64,000 nucleotides of DNA from Thalassospiraceae bacterium LMO-JJ14 (GCA_021555105.2 CP134604.1:2728001-2792000), one strand, 5' to 3'. Counted from the stretch's first letter, positions 54,112 through 62,880 are shown. Notes: generated by a model not told the origin, from the sequence alone. Translations and numbers: made by a program.

Positions 54112-54732
54112 ATGGTACGTGTTTTAGGACGCGCGAATTCGATCAACGTGCAGAAGGTCATGTGGATCGCTGCCGAGATCGGACTGGATGTCGAGCGGGT
54201 CGATGTCGGTGGTGCGTTCGGTGGCAACGACCAGGCGGATTATCTGGCGAAGAACCCGAACGGCCGCGTCCCCACCATCGAGGACGACGGCTTCATCCTT
54301 TGGGAGTCCAATACCATCGTCCGTTATCTGGCGGAAAAATACGGCTCCGCCCCCTGGAAGCCGGCGAAGATCGAAGATACCTTCCTCGCCCATCAGTGGA
54401 TGGATTTCTATCTGACGACCCTGCACCCGGACATGACGGTGCTGTTCTGGACGCTGGTCCGCACCCCACCCGAGAAACGCGATGCCGCCGCCTTCGACAA
54501 GGCACTGGCGCAAGCCGCGAAGACATGGGCCATCGTCGATGCGCACCTTGCCGACAATCCGTTCATGACCGGCACCGCGCCGAGCATGGGCGACGTGCCG
54601 CTCGGCTGCGCGGCGTACCGCTGGCACAATCTCGATCTCGCGCGTCCCGACCTGCCGCATCTCAAGCGCTGGTATGAAAGTCTGGCGTCACGCCTCGCCT
54701 ATCAGGAAAATGTCATGCTGCCCCTCACCTGA
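54112..54732 (+). CDS. Glutathione S-transferase family protein
   Basis: This 206-aa two-domain GST has MVRVLGRANSINVQKVMWIA at the glutathione site, the cis-proline segment NGRVPTIEDDG and ESNTIVRYLAEKYG, then a helical domain with GTAPSMGDVPLGCAAYRW. The start at 54112 is chosen because GGGGGAAG lies about 6 nt upstream; the frame extends to 54082. It is divergent from the TPR-glycosyltransferase gene. Motif wording resembles the GST at 8704, indicating the same GST subfamily. No substrate can be named. Confidence 0.9.
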   Translation: MVRVLGRANSINVQKVMWIAAEIGLDVERVDVGGAFGGNDQADYLAKNPNGRVPTIEDDGFILWESNTIVRYLAEKYGSAPWKPAKIEDTFLAHQWMDFYLTTLHPDMTVLFWTLVRTPPEKRDAAAFDKALAQAAKTWAIVDAHLADNPFMTGTAPSMGDVPLGCAAYRWHNLDLARPDLPHLKRWYESLASRLAYQENVMLPLT

Positions 54733-54799
54733 TTGAGGTGGCATTCACTAACAGCGTTTCCATATACATAAAAATGCACATCGATTTGGGGGATATCAC

Positions 54800-55666
54800 A
54801 TGAGCGACAAGGTCTACGCCGACTTCACGCAGGACCAGCTGGACTGGCAATACAACAACCGCGAACGCGTGCCGGAACATCCCGACGTGCTCGCCGCCTT
54901 GATGGCGCGGGGCGAGAAATTCATCGCCAAAGCGCCGCACGCGTTCGACCTTGCGTTCGGCGACACCCCGGCCGAAGCCGTCGACGTCTATCCGGCGCAC
55001 GAAAGCGACGAAGCGGCGCCGGTGCTGATCTTCTTTCACGGCGGCTACTGGTTTTCCCGCCACAAGAACGACTTCCGTTTCATCCCCGCCGGGTTCGCCC
55101 CCGCCGGCGCGATGGTCGTCGCCGTCAACTATGCGCTGATCCCCGACGTCGATATGGCCGAACTGGTGCGCCAGTGCCGCGCCTCGGTGAAGTGGACCTA
55201 TGACAACGCCGCCGATCACGGCGGCGATCCGGAACGCATCTATATCTCCGGTCATTCCGCCGGCGGTCATGTGACCGGCATGATGTTCGCCACCGACTGG
55301 GATGAATGGGGCGTGCCGTCCGGCGCCATCAAGGGCGGCATGGCGCTGTCGGGTCTTTACGATCTGGAGCCGATCCGCCTCAATTACATGAACACGACAC
55401 TCGGCTTCACCGAACAGACCGTCGCCGATTACAGCCCGAAGTATCTGAAGCCGACTGTCAGCGCGCCGCTGGTGTGCGCCGTCGGCGGTGCCGAGACGCC
55501 CGAGTTCCTGCGCCATAACAAGATGCTGGCGGGCCCGTGGGGCGACGCCGGTCTGACGGTCGAGGAAATCGTCGCACCGGGTCTCAACCACTTCACCATC
55601 CTCGGCGATTTCTCGACCGAAGGCTGTCAGCTCAATACCCGCATGCGCGAGCTGATGGGGCTCTGA
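54800..55666 (+). CDS. Alpha/beta hydrolase (esterase or arylformamidase-like)
   Basis: This 288-aa alpha/beta hydrolase has an oxyanion-hole HGGYW at 80-84 and a nucleophile elbow GHSAG at 151-155 (Ser153), with a late His in PGLNHFTIL. HGGYW and the flanking VDVYPAHES are typical of the carboxylesterase/kynurenine-formamidase-like group. GGGGGA lies upstream of the ATG. It shares a one-base stop/start overlap with the next gene, so the two form an operon. The natural ester or amide substrate is unknown. Confidence 0.87.
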   Translation: MSDKVYADFTQDQLDWQYNNRERVPEHPDVLAALMARGEKFIAKAPHAFDLAFGDTPAEAVDVYPAHESDEAAPVLIFFHGGYWFSRHKNDFRFIPAGFAPAGAMVVAVNYALIPDVDMAELVRQCRASVKWTYDNAADHGGDPERIYISGHSAGGHVTGMMFATDWDEWGVPSGAIKGGMALSGLYDLEPIRLNYMNTTLGFTEQTVADYSPKYLKPTVSAPLVCAVGGAETPEFLRHNKMLAGPWGDAGLTVEEIVAPGLNHFTILGDFSTEGCQLNTRMRELMGL

Positions 55667-56340
55667 TGCCGACGCCCCCGATCGACAAATTCTCCGTCGA
55701 CGTGTTCTGGTCGATGCGCAGCCCGTTTTGCTATCTCGCCCTCGACCGCCTGATCGAGATCGAACGCAATTTTCACTGCTTCATCAACATCCGCCCAGTG
55801 TGGCCGATTGCCGTGCGCACGCCCGGTTTCTTCAAAACCGTGAACCCGAAGTACCGGCGCTACCACACGCAGGATTGCACGCGTATGGCCGAATATCTGG
55901 GTATTCCGTTCCGCCGCCCGCCGGTCCCCGACCCGATCATCCAGGACGAGGCAACGATGGAGGTCGCCAGGGACCAGCCCTATATCCGCACCCTGACGCT
56001 ACTGTGCGCGGCGGCGCAGGTGCGCGACGCCGGGTTGCCGTTTCTCGACGAAGTCATGCGTCTATTGTGGGATGGTTCGACCGACAACTGGCACCAGGGC
56101 GATCATCTTTTGAACGCCATGAACGCCGCCGGCCTCAACGGGCATGCGTTGATGGCGGATATCGAGGCCGATCCCGAACGCTTTGAGGCGGTCATCGCCG
56201 AGAACGAAGCCGCACAGGAAGCGTCCGATCACTGGGGCGTGCCGCTGATGGTCTATAATGGCGAAACCTTCTTCGGCGAAGATCGCGTCGATATTTTATT
56301 GTGGCGCATGCTCAAGGACGGGCTCGAAGAACGGGCCTGA
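55666..56340 (+). CDS. DsbA-family / 2-hydroxychromene-2-carboxylate isomerase-like protein
   Basis: This 224-aa thioredoxin-fold protein of the DsbA/HCCA-isomerase superfamily starts VDVFWSMRSPFCYLALDRL, where the usual CxxC is replaced by a Ser-Pro type site. It ends DHWGVPLMVYNGETFFGEDRVDIL, the typical cis-Pro and C-terminal part. HCCA isomerases are glutathione-dependent and act in aromatic-ring breakdown. The ATG overlaps the hydrolase stop (TGATG). Together with the upstream GST and hydrolase this suggests a glutathione-linked degradation unit, though no ring-cleavage enzyme is visible. Confidence 0.82.
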   Translation: MPTPPIDKFSVDVFWSMRSPFCYLALDRLIEIERNFHCFINIRPVWPIAVRTPGFFKTVNPKYRRYHTQDCTRMAEYLGIPFRRPPVPDPIIQDEATMEVARDQPYIRTLTLLCAAAQVRDAGLPFLDEVMRLLWDGSTDNWHQGDHLLNAMNAAGLNGHALMADIEADPERFEAVIAENEAAQEASDHWGVPLMVYNGETFFGEDRVDILLWRMLKDGLEERA

Positions 56341-56353
56341 CGTTGTCGCTCCA

Positions 56354-56463
56354 CCCCCTCACCTAACCTCTCCCCCTGCAAGGGGGAGAGGGACGAGAGC
56401 GGACCGTGCATCGATACGAGAGTCCCTCTCCTCCATTCATGGAGGAGAGGACAGGTGAGGAGG
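56354..56463. repeat. Compound palindromic intergenic repeat (copy 1)
   Basis: Two hairpins (CTCTCCCCCT-tgca-AGGGGGAGAG and CTCTCCTCC-attcat-GGAGGAGAG) lie inside an outer inverted pair CCTCACCT/AGGTGAGG. A near-identical copy is at 58128-58236, and a related single hairpin at 62881-62906. This is REP/BIME-like. With the remnant at 56466, the element at 56551 and unremarkable sequence to 56836, it fills the 509-bp gap before the dnaJ gene. Confidence 0.88.
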
Positions 56464-56465
56464 CC

Positions 56466-56521
56466 CTACCCCCCGATCTTCTCTGAGTCCGGCAGCATGG
56501 CGACCAGCACATTGGCGGCCC
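56466..56521 (-). pseudogene. Remnant of the 3' end of the MFS transporter gene
   Basis: Read leftwards, this segment encodes ANVLVAMLPDSEKIGG followed by TAG, matching the C-terminus of the MFS gene at 58242 (ANVLVAMLPDAEKIEE, stop). The match stops abruptly upstream, so only about 17 codons remain. It adjoins repeat copy 1 exactly as the intact gene adjoins copy 2, so repeat and gene end were copied together. Confidence 0.8.
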
Positions 56522-56550
56522 GGCTTTACCGCGCAGGCGGGAATCCTTAA

Positions 56551-56642
56551 TTCACTTAAACCACAGAGGTACAGAGGTACAGAGGACGCGCCAAATTGCA
56601 GCACCTCTGTGTTCTCGGCGCCTCTGTGGTTCAATTGTGAAA
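56551..56642. repeat. Inverted-repeat element built on ACCACAGAGG
   Basis: Ends TTCACTTAAACCACAGAGG and CCTCTGTGGTTCAATTGTGAA are imperfect inverted repeats about 90 bp apart, with internal repeats of ACAGAGGT. It has no coding capacity and resembles small palindromic elements dispersed in many bacterial genomes. Confidence 0.7.
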
Positions 56643-56849
56643 TGGTTTGACTGGCCCCCGCCTGCGTCGGCGGTACGCCTAGGATGAGGCGCCGCAAAAG
56701 GCAGAGCCCATAATTGCCCCCCCCTCTCGTACAAAATAGTCGAGTATGGCAATATCCTGGTGTCCGGTGGCCTTCCAATAGGCATTTACCGGCCCATATC
56801 ATGATGGCGGACAGACCGTAGATCGAATACCAGCCAAAGGAGTCAGGCC

Positions 56850-57764
56850 GTGGCGGACGAGTTATACGATGTGCTTGGCGTCAAGAAGACCGCGACACAG
56901 GACGAGATAAAGAAGGCGCACCGCACCCGGGCGAAGAAGCATCACCCTGACCTCAACCCCGGCGACAAGGCGGCCGAGGAAACCTTCAAGAAAGTTCAGG
57001 CCGCCTACAACGTGCTGTCAGACGAAGAAAAACGCCGCCGCTACGATGCCGGCGAGATCGATGCCGAAGGCAACGAGACACAGCGCCAGTTCTACCGCGA
57101 ATACGCCGATGCCGGTGGCGATCATCCATATGCATCGCGCGCCGGGTATGACGATCTGGACGACATCTTCGCCGACATCTTCCGCGCACAGCAACGCCAG
57201 GGCGGCGGAAAGGCCCACATCCGCATGCGTGGCGGCGACGTCGGATACCGGATGGAGGTATCCTTCCTCGAAGCCGTCAACGGCGCGAAAAAGCGTATCA
57301 CCATGCCCGACGGCAAGTCGCTCGACATTACCATTCCGCCCGGTCACCGCGACGGTCAGATTCTCCGGCTCCGCGGCAAGGGAATGCCCGGCCTTGGCGG
57401 CGGCGAGCCCGGAGATGCGCATGTCGAGGTCCACGTCAAACCGCACCCGGACTTCGTCCGCCGTGACCGGGATATCCTTGTCGATCTGCCGGTCGCACTC
57501 AACGAGGCTGTCCTCGGTGCGAAGATGCCCGTGCCGACGGTCCGGGGCACGGTGATGATGACCATCCCGCCCGGCTCGAACAGTGGCGATATTCTGCGGC
57601 TCAAGGGCAAGGGTGTCGAGGCACATGGCAAGCATGCCGCCGGCGATCAGCTTGTGAAGCTCGTCGTCAAGCTGCCGAAAGAACCGGACGAAGCGCTCAA
57701 GGGCTTCCTTGAGGAATGGGCCAAGGACCACGGCTACGACCCACGCAAAGACGCGGAAGGATAA
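56850..57764 (+). CDS. cbpA: CbpA-type DnaJ co-chaperone
   Basis: This 304-aa type-II J-protein has its J domain at residues 4-67 with HPD at 32-34 ([11 protein letters not shown]), a Gly-poor linker (about 70-120), then two beta-barrel C-terminal domains (about 125-290). It has no zinc-finger cysteines, as in CbpA. It stimulates DnaK ATP hydrolysis and holds unfolded proteins. The start is a GTG with AAGGAG 7 nt upstream. A CbpM-like gene follows after 4 nt, completing the usual cbpA-cbpM pair. Confidence 0.93.
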   Translation: MADELYDVLGVKKTATQDEIKKAHRTRAKKHHPDLNPGDKAAEETFKKVQAAYNVLSDEEKRRRYDAGEIDAEGNETQRQFYREYADAGGDHPYASRAGYDDLDDIFADIFRAQQRQGGGKAHIRMRGGDVGYRMEVSFLEAVNGAKKRITMPDGKSLDITIPPGHRDGQILRLRGKGMPGLGGGEPGDAHVEVHVKPHPDFVRRDRDILVDLPVALNEAVLGAKMPVPTVRGTVMMTIPPGSNSGDILRLKGKGVEAHGKHAAGDQLVKLVVKLPKEPDEALKGFLEEWAKDHGYDPRKDAEG

Positions 57765-57768
57765 CGCC

Positions 57769-58095
57769 ATGATGCATGAACAGGAAATTCTCGAGCGCTA
57801 CATGGACCTGCCGCGTGAAACGCTGCACATCTGGATCGAACAAGGCTGGGTCAAGCCCGAGCGTGGCCGGGAGGGTTACCGGTTCCGCGAAATCGACGTC
57901 GCCCGGGTCGGTCTGATCCATGAGTTTTCGACCGAGCTTGAACTGGGCGACGACGCAATGGAGGTGATCCTGCCGCTACTCGATCAGGTGCATGGCCTGC
58001 GCCGTCAGCTCCGCTGCCTCGCCGACGCCGTCAGCGCGCAGCCTGACGATGTGCGCCGGTCGATCGTCGAAGCTCTGGAAAAATCCGAGACGTGA
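57769..58095 (+). CDS. cbpM: CbpM-like chaperone modulator (MerR-fold)
   Basis: This 108-aa protein has a MerR-like winged-helix N-terminal half (LPRETLHIWIEQGWVKPERGREGYRFREIDVARV) and a helical C-terminal half (DDAMEVILPLLDQVHGLRRQLRCLADA). In Escherichia coli CbpM binds the J domain of CbpA and inhibits it. It sits 4 nt downstream of the J-protein gene. The ATG at 57769 is directly followed by a second ATG that could serve equally well. Confidence 0.88.
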   Translation: MMHEQEILERYMDLPRETLHIWIEQGWVKPERGREGYRFREIDVARVGLIHEFSTELELGDDAMEVILPLLDQVHGLRRQLRCLADAVSAQPDDVRRSIVEALEKSET

Positions 58096-58127
58096 CGCGG
58101 CGGTCACCTCCCTCACTTTATCAATAC

Positions 58128-58236
58128 CCCCTCGCCTAGCCTCTCCCCCTTAAAGGGGGAGAGGGATGAGAGCGATACGTGCCTTGATACGAGAGTCCCT
58201 CTCCTCCATTCATGGAGGAGAGGACAGGTGAGGAGG
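58128..58236. repeat. Compound palindromic intergenic repeat (copy 2)
   Basis: This has the same layout as copy 1: CTCTCCCCCT-taaa-AGGGGGAGAG, then CTCTCCTCC-attcat-GGAGGAGAG, ending GACAGGTGAGGAGG. It lies between the convergent cbpM and MFS genes, where its hairpins could end transcription from both sides. Confidence 0.88.
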
Positions 58237-58241
58237 CTCTC

Positions 58242-59462
58242 CTACTCCTCGATCTTTTCCGCGTCCGGCAGCATGGCGACGAGCACGTTGGCCATGAGCA
58301 TGGTCGCGGCCAGCAGATAGAACACCGCGCCGACGCCGTACAGATCGGCGATCCAGCCACCCAGCATCGGAATGATCAGCGACAGCCCCGACTGCACGCC
58401 GAACAGCGCGCTTGTCGCACTGCCGTGCATCGAGGGCGGCGTCAGGTCCATCATCCAGCTATGGATCACCGGGCGGATCGCGAACAGCACGAAGCCGAGC
58501 GCCGAAACCCCGGCGATGAACAGGTATTCGCTTTGCGCGATGGCGAGGAACGTGACGACCACGGTGGTCCCGGTGGCCGCCCCCAGCACCACCGGACGGC
58601 GGCCGATCCTGTCCGACCAGGCACCGGCAACCGGCCCGGCGAAGAAGCCGCCGAGCTGCATCGCGAACATGCCGACACCGGTCATGAACGGTCCGACCTT
58701 GAGCACGTTGGCGAGATAGATCGGTATGAACATCAGCAGACCGTTCTGCGTCATCGAGCGGAAGCCGGCCATCAGGCACAGGCCCATCGCCGCCTTGTCG
58801 GTGAACATCGCCTTGAGGCCGGTGAAGTATTCGCGGACCGTGATCTTGTTGGAAACCTGACCGTCGGCGTCCTTGTCCATGCGCGCGATCGACAACATGA
58901 TCAGCGCCGCGACGACAATCACCGGCATGCTGCCCCAGAACGCCGTGTCGCGCCAACTGAGCGCCGCCAGCACCGCGCCGATACACAGCGGCGCCAGACT
59001 GTCGCCCAATGACGCGCCCAGCGTGTGGATCGACAGCACATAGCCGCGGTTCTTCGGATACATCCCCGACAGGAACGAAATCGCCGCCGGGTGCCACAGA
59101 TTGTTGGTGCCGCCAATGACCATGACCAGCACGATCAGCACCACCAGCCCGCCCGCGAAACCGAACATCATCAGCGCCGCCGCGCCCGCCAGCAGCGAAA
59201 CCGCCTGCACCAGCACGCGCCGCCCCAACACATCGACGACCATGCCCGACCCGAAGTTGGCGACGAACGATGAAGCGTGGAATGTCGAGACCAGCAAACC
59301 GGCCTCGGTATAGCTGAGGCCCAGTTCCTCGGTCAGATACGGCAGCACCAGATAGAACGTGGCGGCGATCCAGTGCGTCGCCCCGTGACCGAGCGAAACC
59401 ACCCACGCCGGAATCTGTTCACGCACGCCCAGACCCGTCAGTCGTACAATCCGCTCGCCCAT
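58242..59462 (-). CDS. Major facilitator superfamily transporter
   Basis: This 406-aa protein has about 12 hydrophobic helices. The MFS loop motif between helices 2 and 3 reads GSGMVVDVLGRRVLVQ, and its counterpart in the second half is AGAWSDRIGRRPVVLG. A charged central loop at about 190-220 (ARMDKDADGQVSNKITVREY) separates the halves. Wording near the N-terminus (HGATHWIAATFYLVLPYLTEELGLSYTEAGLL) is reminiscent of Fsr-type efflux carriers, but the substrate is not determinable. A short decayed copy of its 3' end lies at 56466. Confidence 0.9.
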   Translation of the reverse strand: MGERIVRLTGLGVREQIPAWVVSLGHGATHWIAATFYLVLPYLTEELGLSYTEAGLLVSTFHASSFVANFGSGMVVDVLGRRVLVQAVSLLAGAAALMMFGFAGGLVVLIVLVMVIGGTNNLWHPAAISFLSGMYPKNRGYVLSIHTLGASLGDSLAPLCIGAVLAALSWRDTAFWGSMPVIVVAALIMLSIARMDKDADGQVSNKITVREYFTGLKAMFTDKAAMGLCLMAGFRSMTQNGLLMFIPIYLANVLKVGPFMTGVGMFAMQLGGFFAGPVAGAWSDRIGRRPVVLGAATGTTVVVTFLAIAQSEYLFIAGVSALGFVLFAIRPVIHSWMMDLTPPSMHGSATSALFGVQSGLSLIIPMLGGWIADLYGVGAVFYLLAATMLMANVLVAMLPDAEKIEE

Positions 59463-59793
59463 GTTTCCCCCGGTGTTGCCTGGTGAGTATTAACTGGCTC
59501 GTATTAACTCGCTGGGATTATATGCGGCGCAACGAATGTGACAAACGCAAAGGCACTGGTGAACGTGCCCGCTGTCTCGGTTTTCGCGTTATCGCCTCTT
59601 CATTATCCGTCGTCATTCCCGCGAAAGCGGGAACCCAGTCTTGGCGTCGATTAATCTAGGTCCCCGCTTTCGCGGGGATGACGATTTTTGAGATTCTCAA
59701 ACAGTACCCCCCTTGCAGCACGCCGATCCGCGCGCGAGAATGAGGGCAAATCAACATACGATCACACAACCAAATCTGACTGAGGAGACTGCC
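59463..59793. other. Intergenic region with REP-like palindrome
   Basis: 331 bp between the divergent MFS and crotonase genes. It holds an inverted repeat at 59611-59686 (CGTCATTCCCGCGAAAGCGGGA ... TCCCCGCTTTCGCGGGGATGACG), each arm itself a hairpin. The remainder must contain the promoters for both genes, but no clear -35/-10 pair stands out. The open frame starting at 59713 is the untranslated leader of the crotonase gene. Confidence 0.75.
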
Positions 59794-60603
59794 ATGCCGG
59801 ATGCCGGTAACGATGCCCCCGTGAAACGCCTGATCGTCGAAAAGGACGGCGCCATCGGCCGCGTCAAGATGGACAACCAGACGCGCCGCAACGCCATGAC
59901 GCTCGGCATGTGGCAGGATCTCGGCAAAGCCATCGAGGACTTCGCCGCTGACGACAACATCCGCGTCGTCATCGTCTCGGGCGAAGGCGGCAAGGCGTTC
60001 TGCGCCGGGGCCGATATTTCCGAGTTCGAGAAGAACCGCTCGTCCGAGGAAAGCGTGAAAATCTATAACGAGGCGGTCGAGCGCTCGTCCGACCTGCTGC
60101 GCACCATCGACAAGCCGACCATCGCCGCCATCGAAGGCTTCTGCGTCGGCGGCGGCGTCGGCATTGCGACGTGTTGCGACATGCGTATCGCCACCGACGA
60201 CTCGATCATCGCCATTCCCGCCGCCAAGCTGGGTCTCGGCTACCGGGTCGACGGCCTGAAGCCGCTGGTCGACATCATCGGCCCGAGCTATTCGATGGAG
60301 TTGTTCTATACAGCGCGCAAATTCACCGCCGACGAAGCCGAGCGTATGAACTACTTCAACCGGGTCATCCCGCGCGGCGAATTCGATGCCTATATCGCCG
60401 ATTATGCCGCCACCATCGCCGGCAACGCGCCGCTGACGATCAAGGCGGTCAAGGTTGTGGTCAAGGAATGCCTGAAGGACGACTCGGACCGCGATCACGC
60501 GCTTTGCGCATCCATCGTCGACGACTGCTTCAAGTCCGAGGACTATATCGAAGGCCGGCGCGCGTTCATGGAAAAGCGCAAAGCCGAATTCAAGGGCCGG
60601 TAA
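59794..60603 (+). CDS. Crotonase-superfamily protein lacking both hydratase glutamates
   Basis: This 269-aa enoyl-CoA-hydratase-fold protein has the oxyanion-hole segments GGKAFCAGADISEF (66-79) and EGFCVGGGVGIATCCDMRIA (114-133). The two catalytic glutamates of rat enoyl-CoA hydratase (E144, E164) fall on G123 and A143, so ordinary hydration is unlikely. Other crotonase chemistry (decarboxylation, isomerisation, thioester hydrolysis, C-C cleavage) is possible. The start at 59794 is set by GAGGAG about 7 nt upstream; the frame extends to 59713. It precedes the MmgE/PrpD gene by 27 bp and likely forms an operon with it and the DUF1932 dehydrogenase. Confidence 0.86.
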   Translation: MPDAGNDAPVKRLIVEKDGAIGRVKMDNQTRRNAMTLGMWQDLGKAIEDFAADDNIRVVIVSGEGGKAFCAGADISEFEKNRSSEESVKIYNEAVERSSDLLRTIDKPTIAAIEGFCVGGGVGIATCCDMRIATDDSIIAIPAAKLGLGYRVDGLKPLVDIIGPSYSMELFYTARKFTADEAERMNYFNRVIPRGEFDAYIADYAATIAGNAPLTIKAVKVVVKECLKDDSDRDHALCASIVDDCFKSEDYIEGRRAFMEKRKAEFKGR

Positions 60604-60630
60604 TCCGGAACAAGTAAGGGAGCAATCATC

Positions 60631-61998
60631 ATGGGAGACGTCGTCCTTACCCCGTTCGCCAAATTCTGCGCCGATGCCCGGACGCGCGATTTCGACGATG
60701 CGGTGTGGCACGCGGCCAAGCGCTGCGTGCTGGACTATTTCGGTGCGACCCTGCCCGGCGGCGCGGTGGCGCCGGCCAGCCTGCTGAAGGTCGCCTTCGC
60801 CGACATGCTGGGGCGCGGCGGGGCCAGGCTGTATCCCGGCGGCGAGGTGACCGATGCCCGGACGGCGGCGCTGATCAACGGCGCCGCCAGCCACACCGTC
60901 GAATTCGACGACATCTACCGTGACGGCATCTATCATCCCGGCGTGCCGGTGATCTCCGCCGCGCTGGCCATCGCCGAAGCAAGAGGGGTGTCGGGCGAGA
61001 CGCTGCTGCGCGGCGTGATCGCGGGTTACGAGGTGTCTAACCGCATCGCCGAGACCGTCAATCCGGCGCACTATGCGTTCTGGCACACGACGGGCACCGT
61101 CGGCACCTTCGGCGCGGCGGCGGCGGCGTGCACGATCCTGGGCCTTGACGACGAACAATCGCTGAATGCGCTGGCCAATGCGGGGACGCTGGCGGCCGGA
61201 CTGCAACAGGCGTTCCGCGGCGACGGCATGTCGAAGCCGATGCACGGCGGGCATGCGGCCGACACCGGCATCATGTGCGCACTTTCCGCCGGTGCCGGCG
61301 TGACCGGTATTCAGGACATGCTCGAAGGCGAACGCGGCTTCGGCAACGCCATGTGCGCAGGCGTCGACTGGTCGAAAGCGGCGGCAACGCTGGGCGACGA
61401 CTTCACGATCCTGCGCATGACCGTCAAGAACCACGCCGCATGCGGACACGGCCACGCCGCCATCGATGGCGCGCTGCAACTGCAGAAAGATCACGGCTTC
61501 ACCCCCGAGGACGTCCAGCGCATCGATGCCGGCACCTACGGCCCGGCGGTGGAGATCGTCGGGGCGCAGGAAACCACCTCGGCGTTCGAGGCCAAGTTCA
61601 GCCTGCCCTATTGCACCGCCGTCGCACTGTATGACGGCAGTTGCCGGATGAAGGCCTTCACCGACGAGCGCCGTGCCGATCCGAAGCTCCATGAACTCGC
61701 GAAAAAAGTGTTCGTGAGCAAGGACGACGACTGCGACGCCGCGTTCCCGAAACGCCGCTCGGCCAGGGTCAAGATCACGCTGACCGACGGCAGCGTGCAT
61801 GAATTCTATGCGCCGACGCGCAAGGGCGACCCCGACTCTCCGCTGAGCGACGCCGAACTGTCGGAAAAATACCGCGAGCTGGCGGAACCGGAAATCGGCG
61901 CCGAACGCACGGCGGCACTCGAAGCCGCGGTCTGGTCGCTGGAAAAGCTGGCGAGTGTCAGTGATCTGTATCCGGCCGGACGGGCGGCTGCGGAATGA
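60631..61998 (+). CDS. MmgE/PrpD-family protein
   Basis: This 455-aa protein belongs to the MmgE/PrpD family, which includes 2-methylcitrate dehydratase and aconitate decarboxylase. Seen are GAASHTVEFDDIYRDGIYHPGVPVISAALA (about 88-117), NRIAETVNPAHYAFWHTTGTVGTFGAAAAA and VKNHAACGHGHAAIDGAL. The ligand-binding helical core is at about 8-250 and the C-terminal domain at about 270-450. The reaction is probably a dehydration or decarboxylation of a small tri- or dicarboxylate, but no specific substrate can be read off; no prpB/prpC genes are near. AAGGGAG lies upstream of the ATG. The stop overlaps the next start by 4 nt. Confidence 0.88.
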   Translation: MGDVVLTPFAKFCADARTRDFDDAVWHAAKRCVLDYFGATLPGGAVAPASLLKVAFADMLGRGGARLYPGGEVTDARTAALINGAASHTVEFDDIYRDGIYHPGVPVISAALAIAEARGVSGETLLRGVIAGYEVSNRIAETVNPAHYAFWHTTGTVGTFGAAAAACTILGLDDEQSLNALANAGTLAAGLQQAFRGDGMSKPMHGGHAADTGIMCALSAGAGVTGIQDMLEGERGFGNAMCAGVDWSKAAATLGDDFTILRMTVKNHAACGHGHAAIDGALQLQKDHGFTPEDVQRIDAGTYGPAVEIVGAQETTSAFEAKFSLPYCTAVALYDGSCRMKAFTDERRADPKLHELAKKVFVSKDDDCDAAFPKRRSARVKITLTDGSVHEFYAPTRKGDPDSPLSDAELSEKYRELAEPEIGAERTAALEAAVWSLEKLASVSDLYPAGRAAAE

Positions 61999-62843
61999 GC
62001 GGGCCGAAACTGGGCTTCATCGGTTTCGGTGAAGCGGGATCGAACATCGCCGCCGGGCTGCTCGAACAGGGCCTTTCCGATATCACCGCCTATGCGCTGG
62101 AATGCCGTCATGTCGACGGTGTCACGGAATATCCGGATGCGGCGGGCGCCATTGCCGGACGCGATATCGTGTTTTCCGCCGTCACCGCCTCGGTCGCGCT
62201 CGAGGTCGCGGAAATGTGCGTGCCGTTGCTCGCGCCCGGACAGATCTATATCGACATCAACTCGGTCTCGCCGGGCACCAAGAAAAAGATCGCCGACGTC
62301 ATCAACGGCGCGGGCGGACGTTTCGTCGAATGCTCGGTCATGGGCTCGGTACCGGGACCGCGCCACACGGTGCCGATGCTGCTGTGCGGCGAAGCGGTGC
62401 CGGACGTGATCACGCAGCTCATCCCGTTCGCCATGAACATGACCGACCTCGGCCCCGACTACGGCCGCGCCGCGGCGACGAAAATGTTCAGATCGGTAAT
62501 GATCAAGGGGCTCGAGGCGCTGTTGCAGGAATGCGTGCTGGGCGCCGACAAGTACGGCGCCGCCGAACAGGTGCTGGAGTCCGTCGGCGAAGGCTATCCC
62601 GGCATCGACTGGGTCGAGCTGGCGCACCACATGCTGGGCCGCACCGCCGTGCACGGTACGCGCCGCGCCGCCGAGATGGATCAGGTGGCGGAAACGCTCC
62701 GCGAACTGGGCATCGAGCCGATGATGGCGTCATCCGCCGCGAAGCGCATCCGCTGGGCCGCCGATCACGGCCTGAAGGAGAAATTCGGCACCGAAGGCCC
62801 GAAGAGCTTCCACGAGGTGCTGGCGATCATCGGCAAGGACTGA
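61995..62843 (+). CDS. 6-phosphogluconate-dehydrogenase-like oxidoreductase with DUF1932 domain
   Basis: This 282-aa protein has an N-terminal Rossmann NAD(P) domain (KLGFIGFGEAGSNIAAGL at about 5-22, then DINSVSPGTKKKIADVI). A helical DUF1932 C-terminal domain follows (KMFRSVMIKGLEALLQECVLGADKYG). It belongs to the beta-hydroxyacid-dehydrogenase superfamily. ATGA overlap (4 nt) with the PrpD-like gene indicates coupled translation. With the crotonase and PrpD proteins it may oxidise or reduce a hydroxyacid intermediate, which is inference. Confidence 0.87.
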   Translation: MSGPKLGFIGFGEAGSNIAAGLLEQGLSDITAYALECRHVDGVTEYPDAAGAIAGRDIVFSAVTASVALEVAEMCVPLLAPGQIYIDINSVSPGTKKKIADVINGAGGRFVECSVMGSVPGPRHTVPMLLCGEAVPDVITQLIPFAMNMTDLGPDYGRAAATKMFRSVMIKGLEALLQECVLGADKYGAAEQVLESVGEGYPGIDWVELAHHMLGRTAVHGTRRAAEMDQVAETLRELGIEPMMASSAAKRIRWAADHGLKEKFGTEGPKSFHEVLAIIGKD

Positions 62844-62880
62844 GAGTCTCCTCTCCCTCCCACTCACTTCGTTCGCGGGC

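Noticed and set aside
56354-58236. Repeat copies considered as a CRISPR array or transposon ends
   Set aside because: Only two full copies about 1.8 kb apart with genes between them. There are no regular spacers, no transposase and no target-site duplications.
59656-61800. 714-codon minus-strand frame across the crotonase and PrpD genes
   Set aside because: It is a GC-rich antisense shadow: composition is His/Arg/Gly-rich without domains, while the plus-strand genes have full family motifs and ribosome sites.
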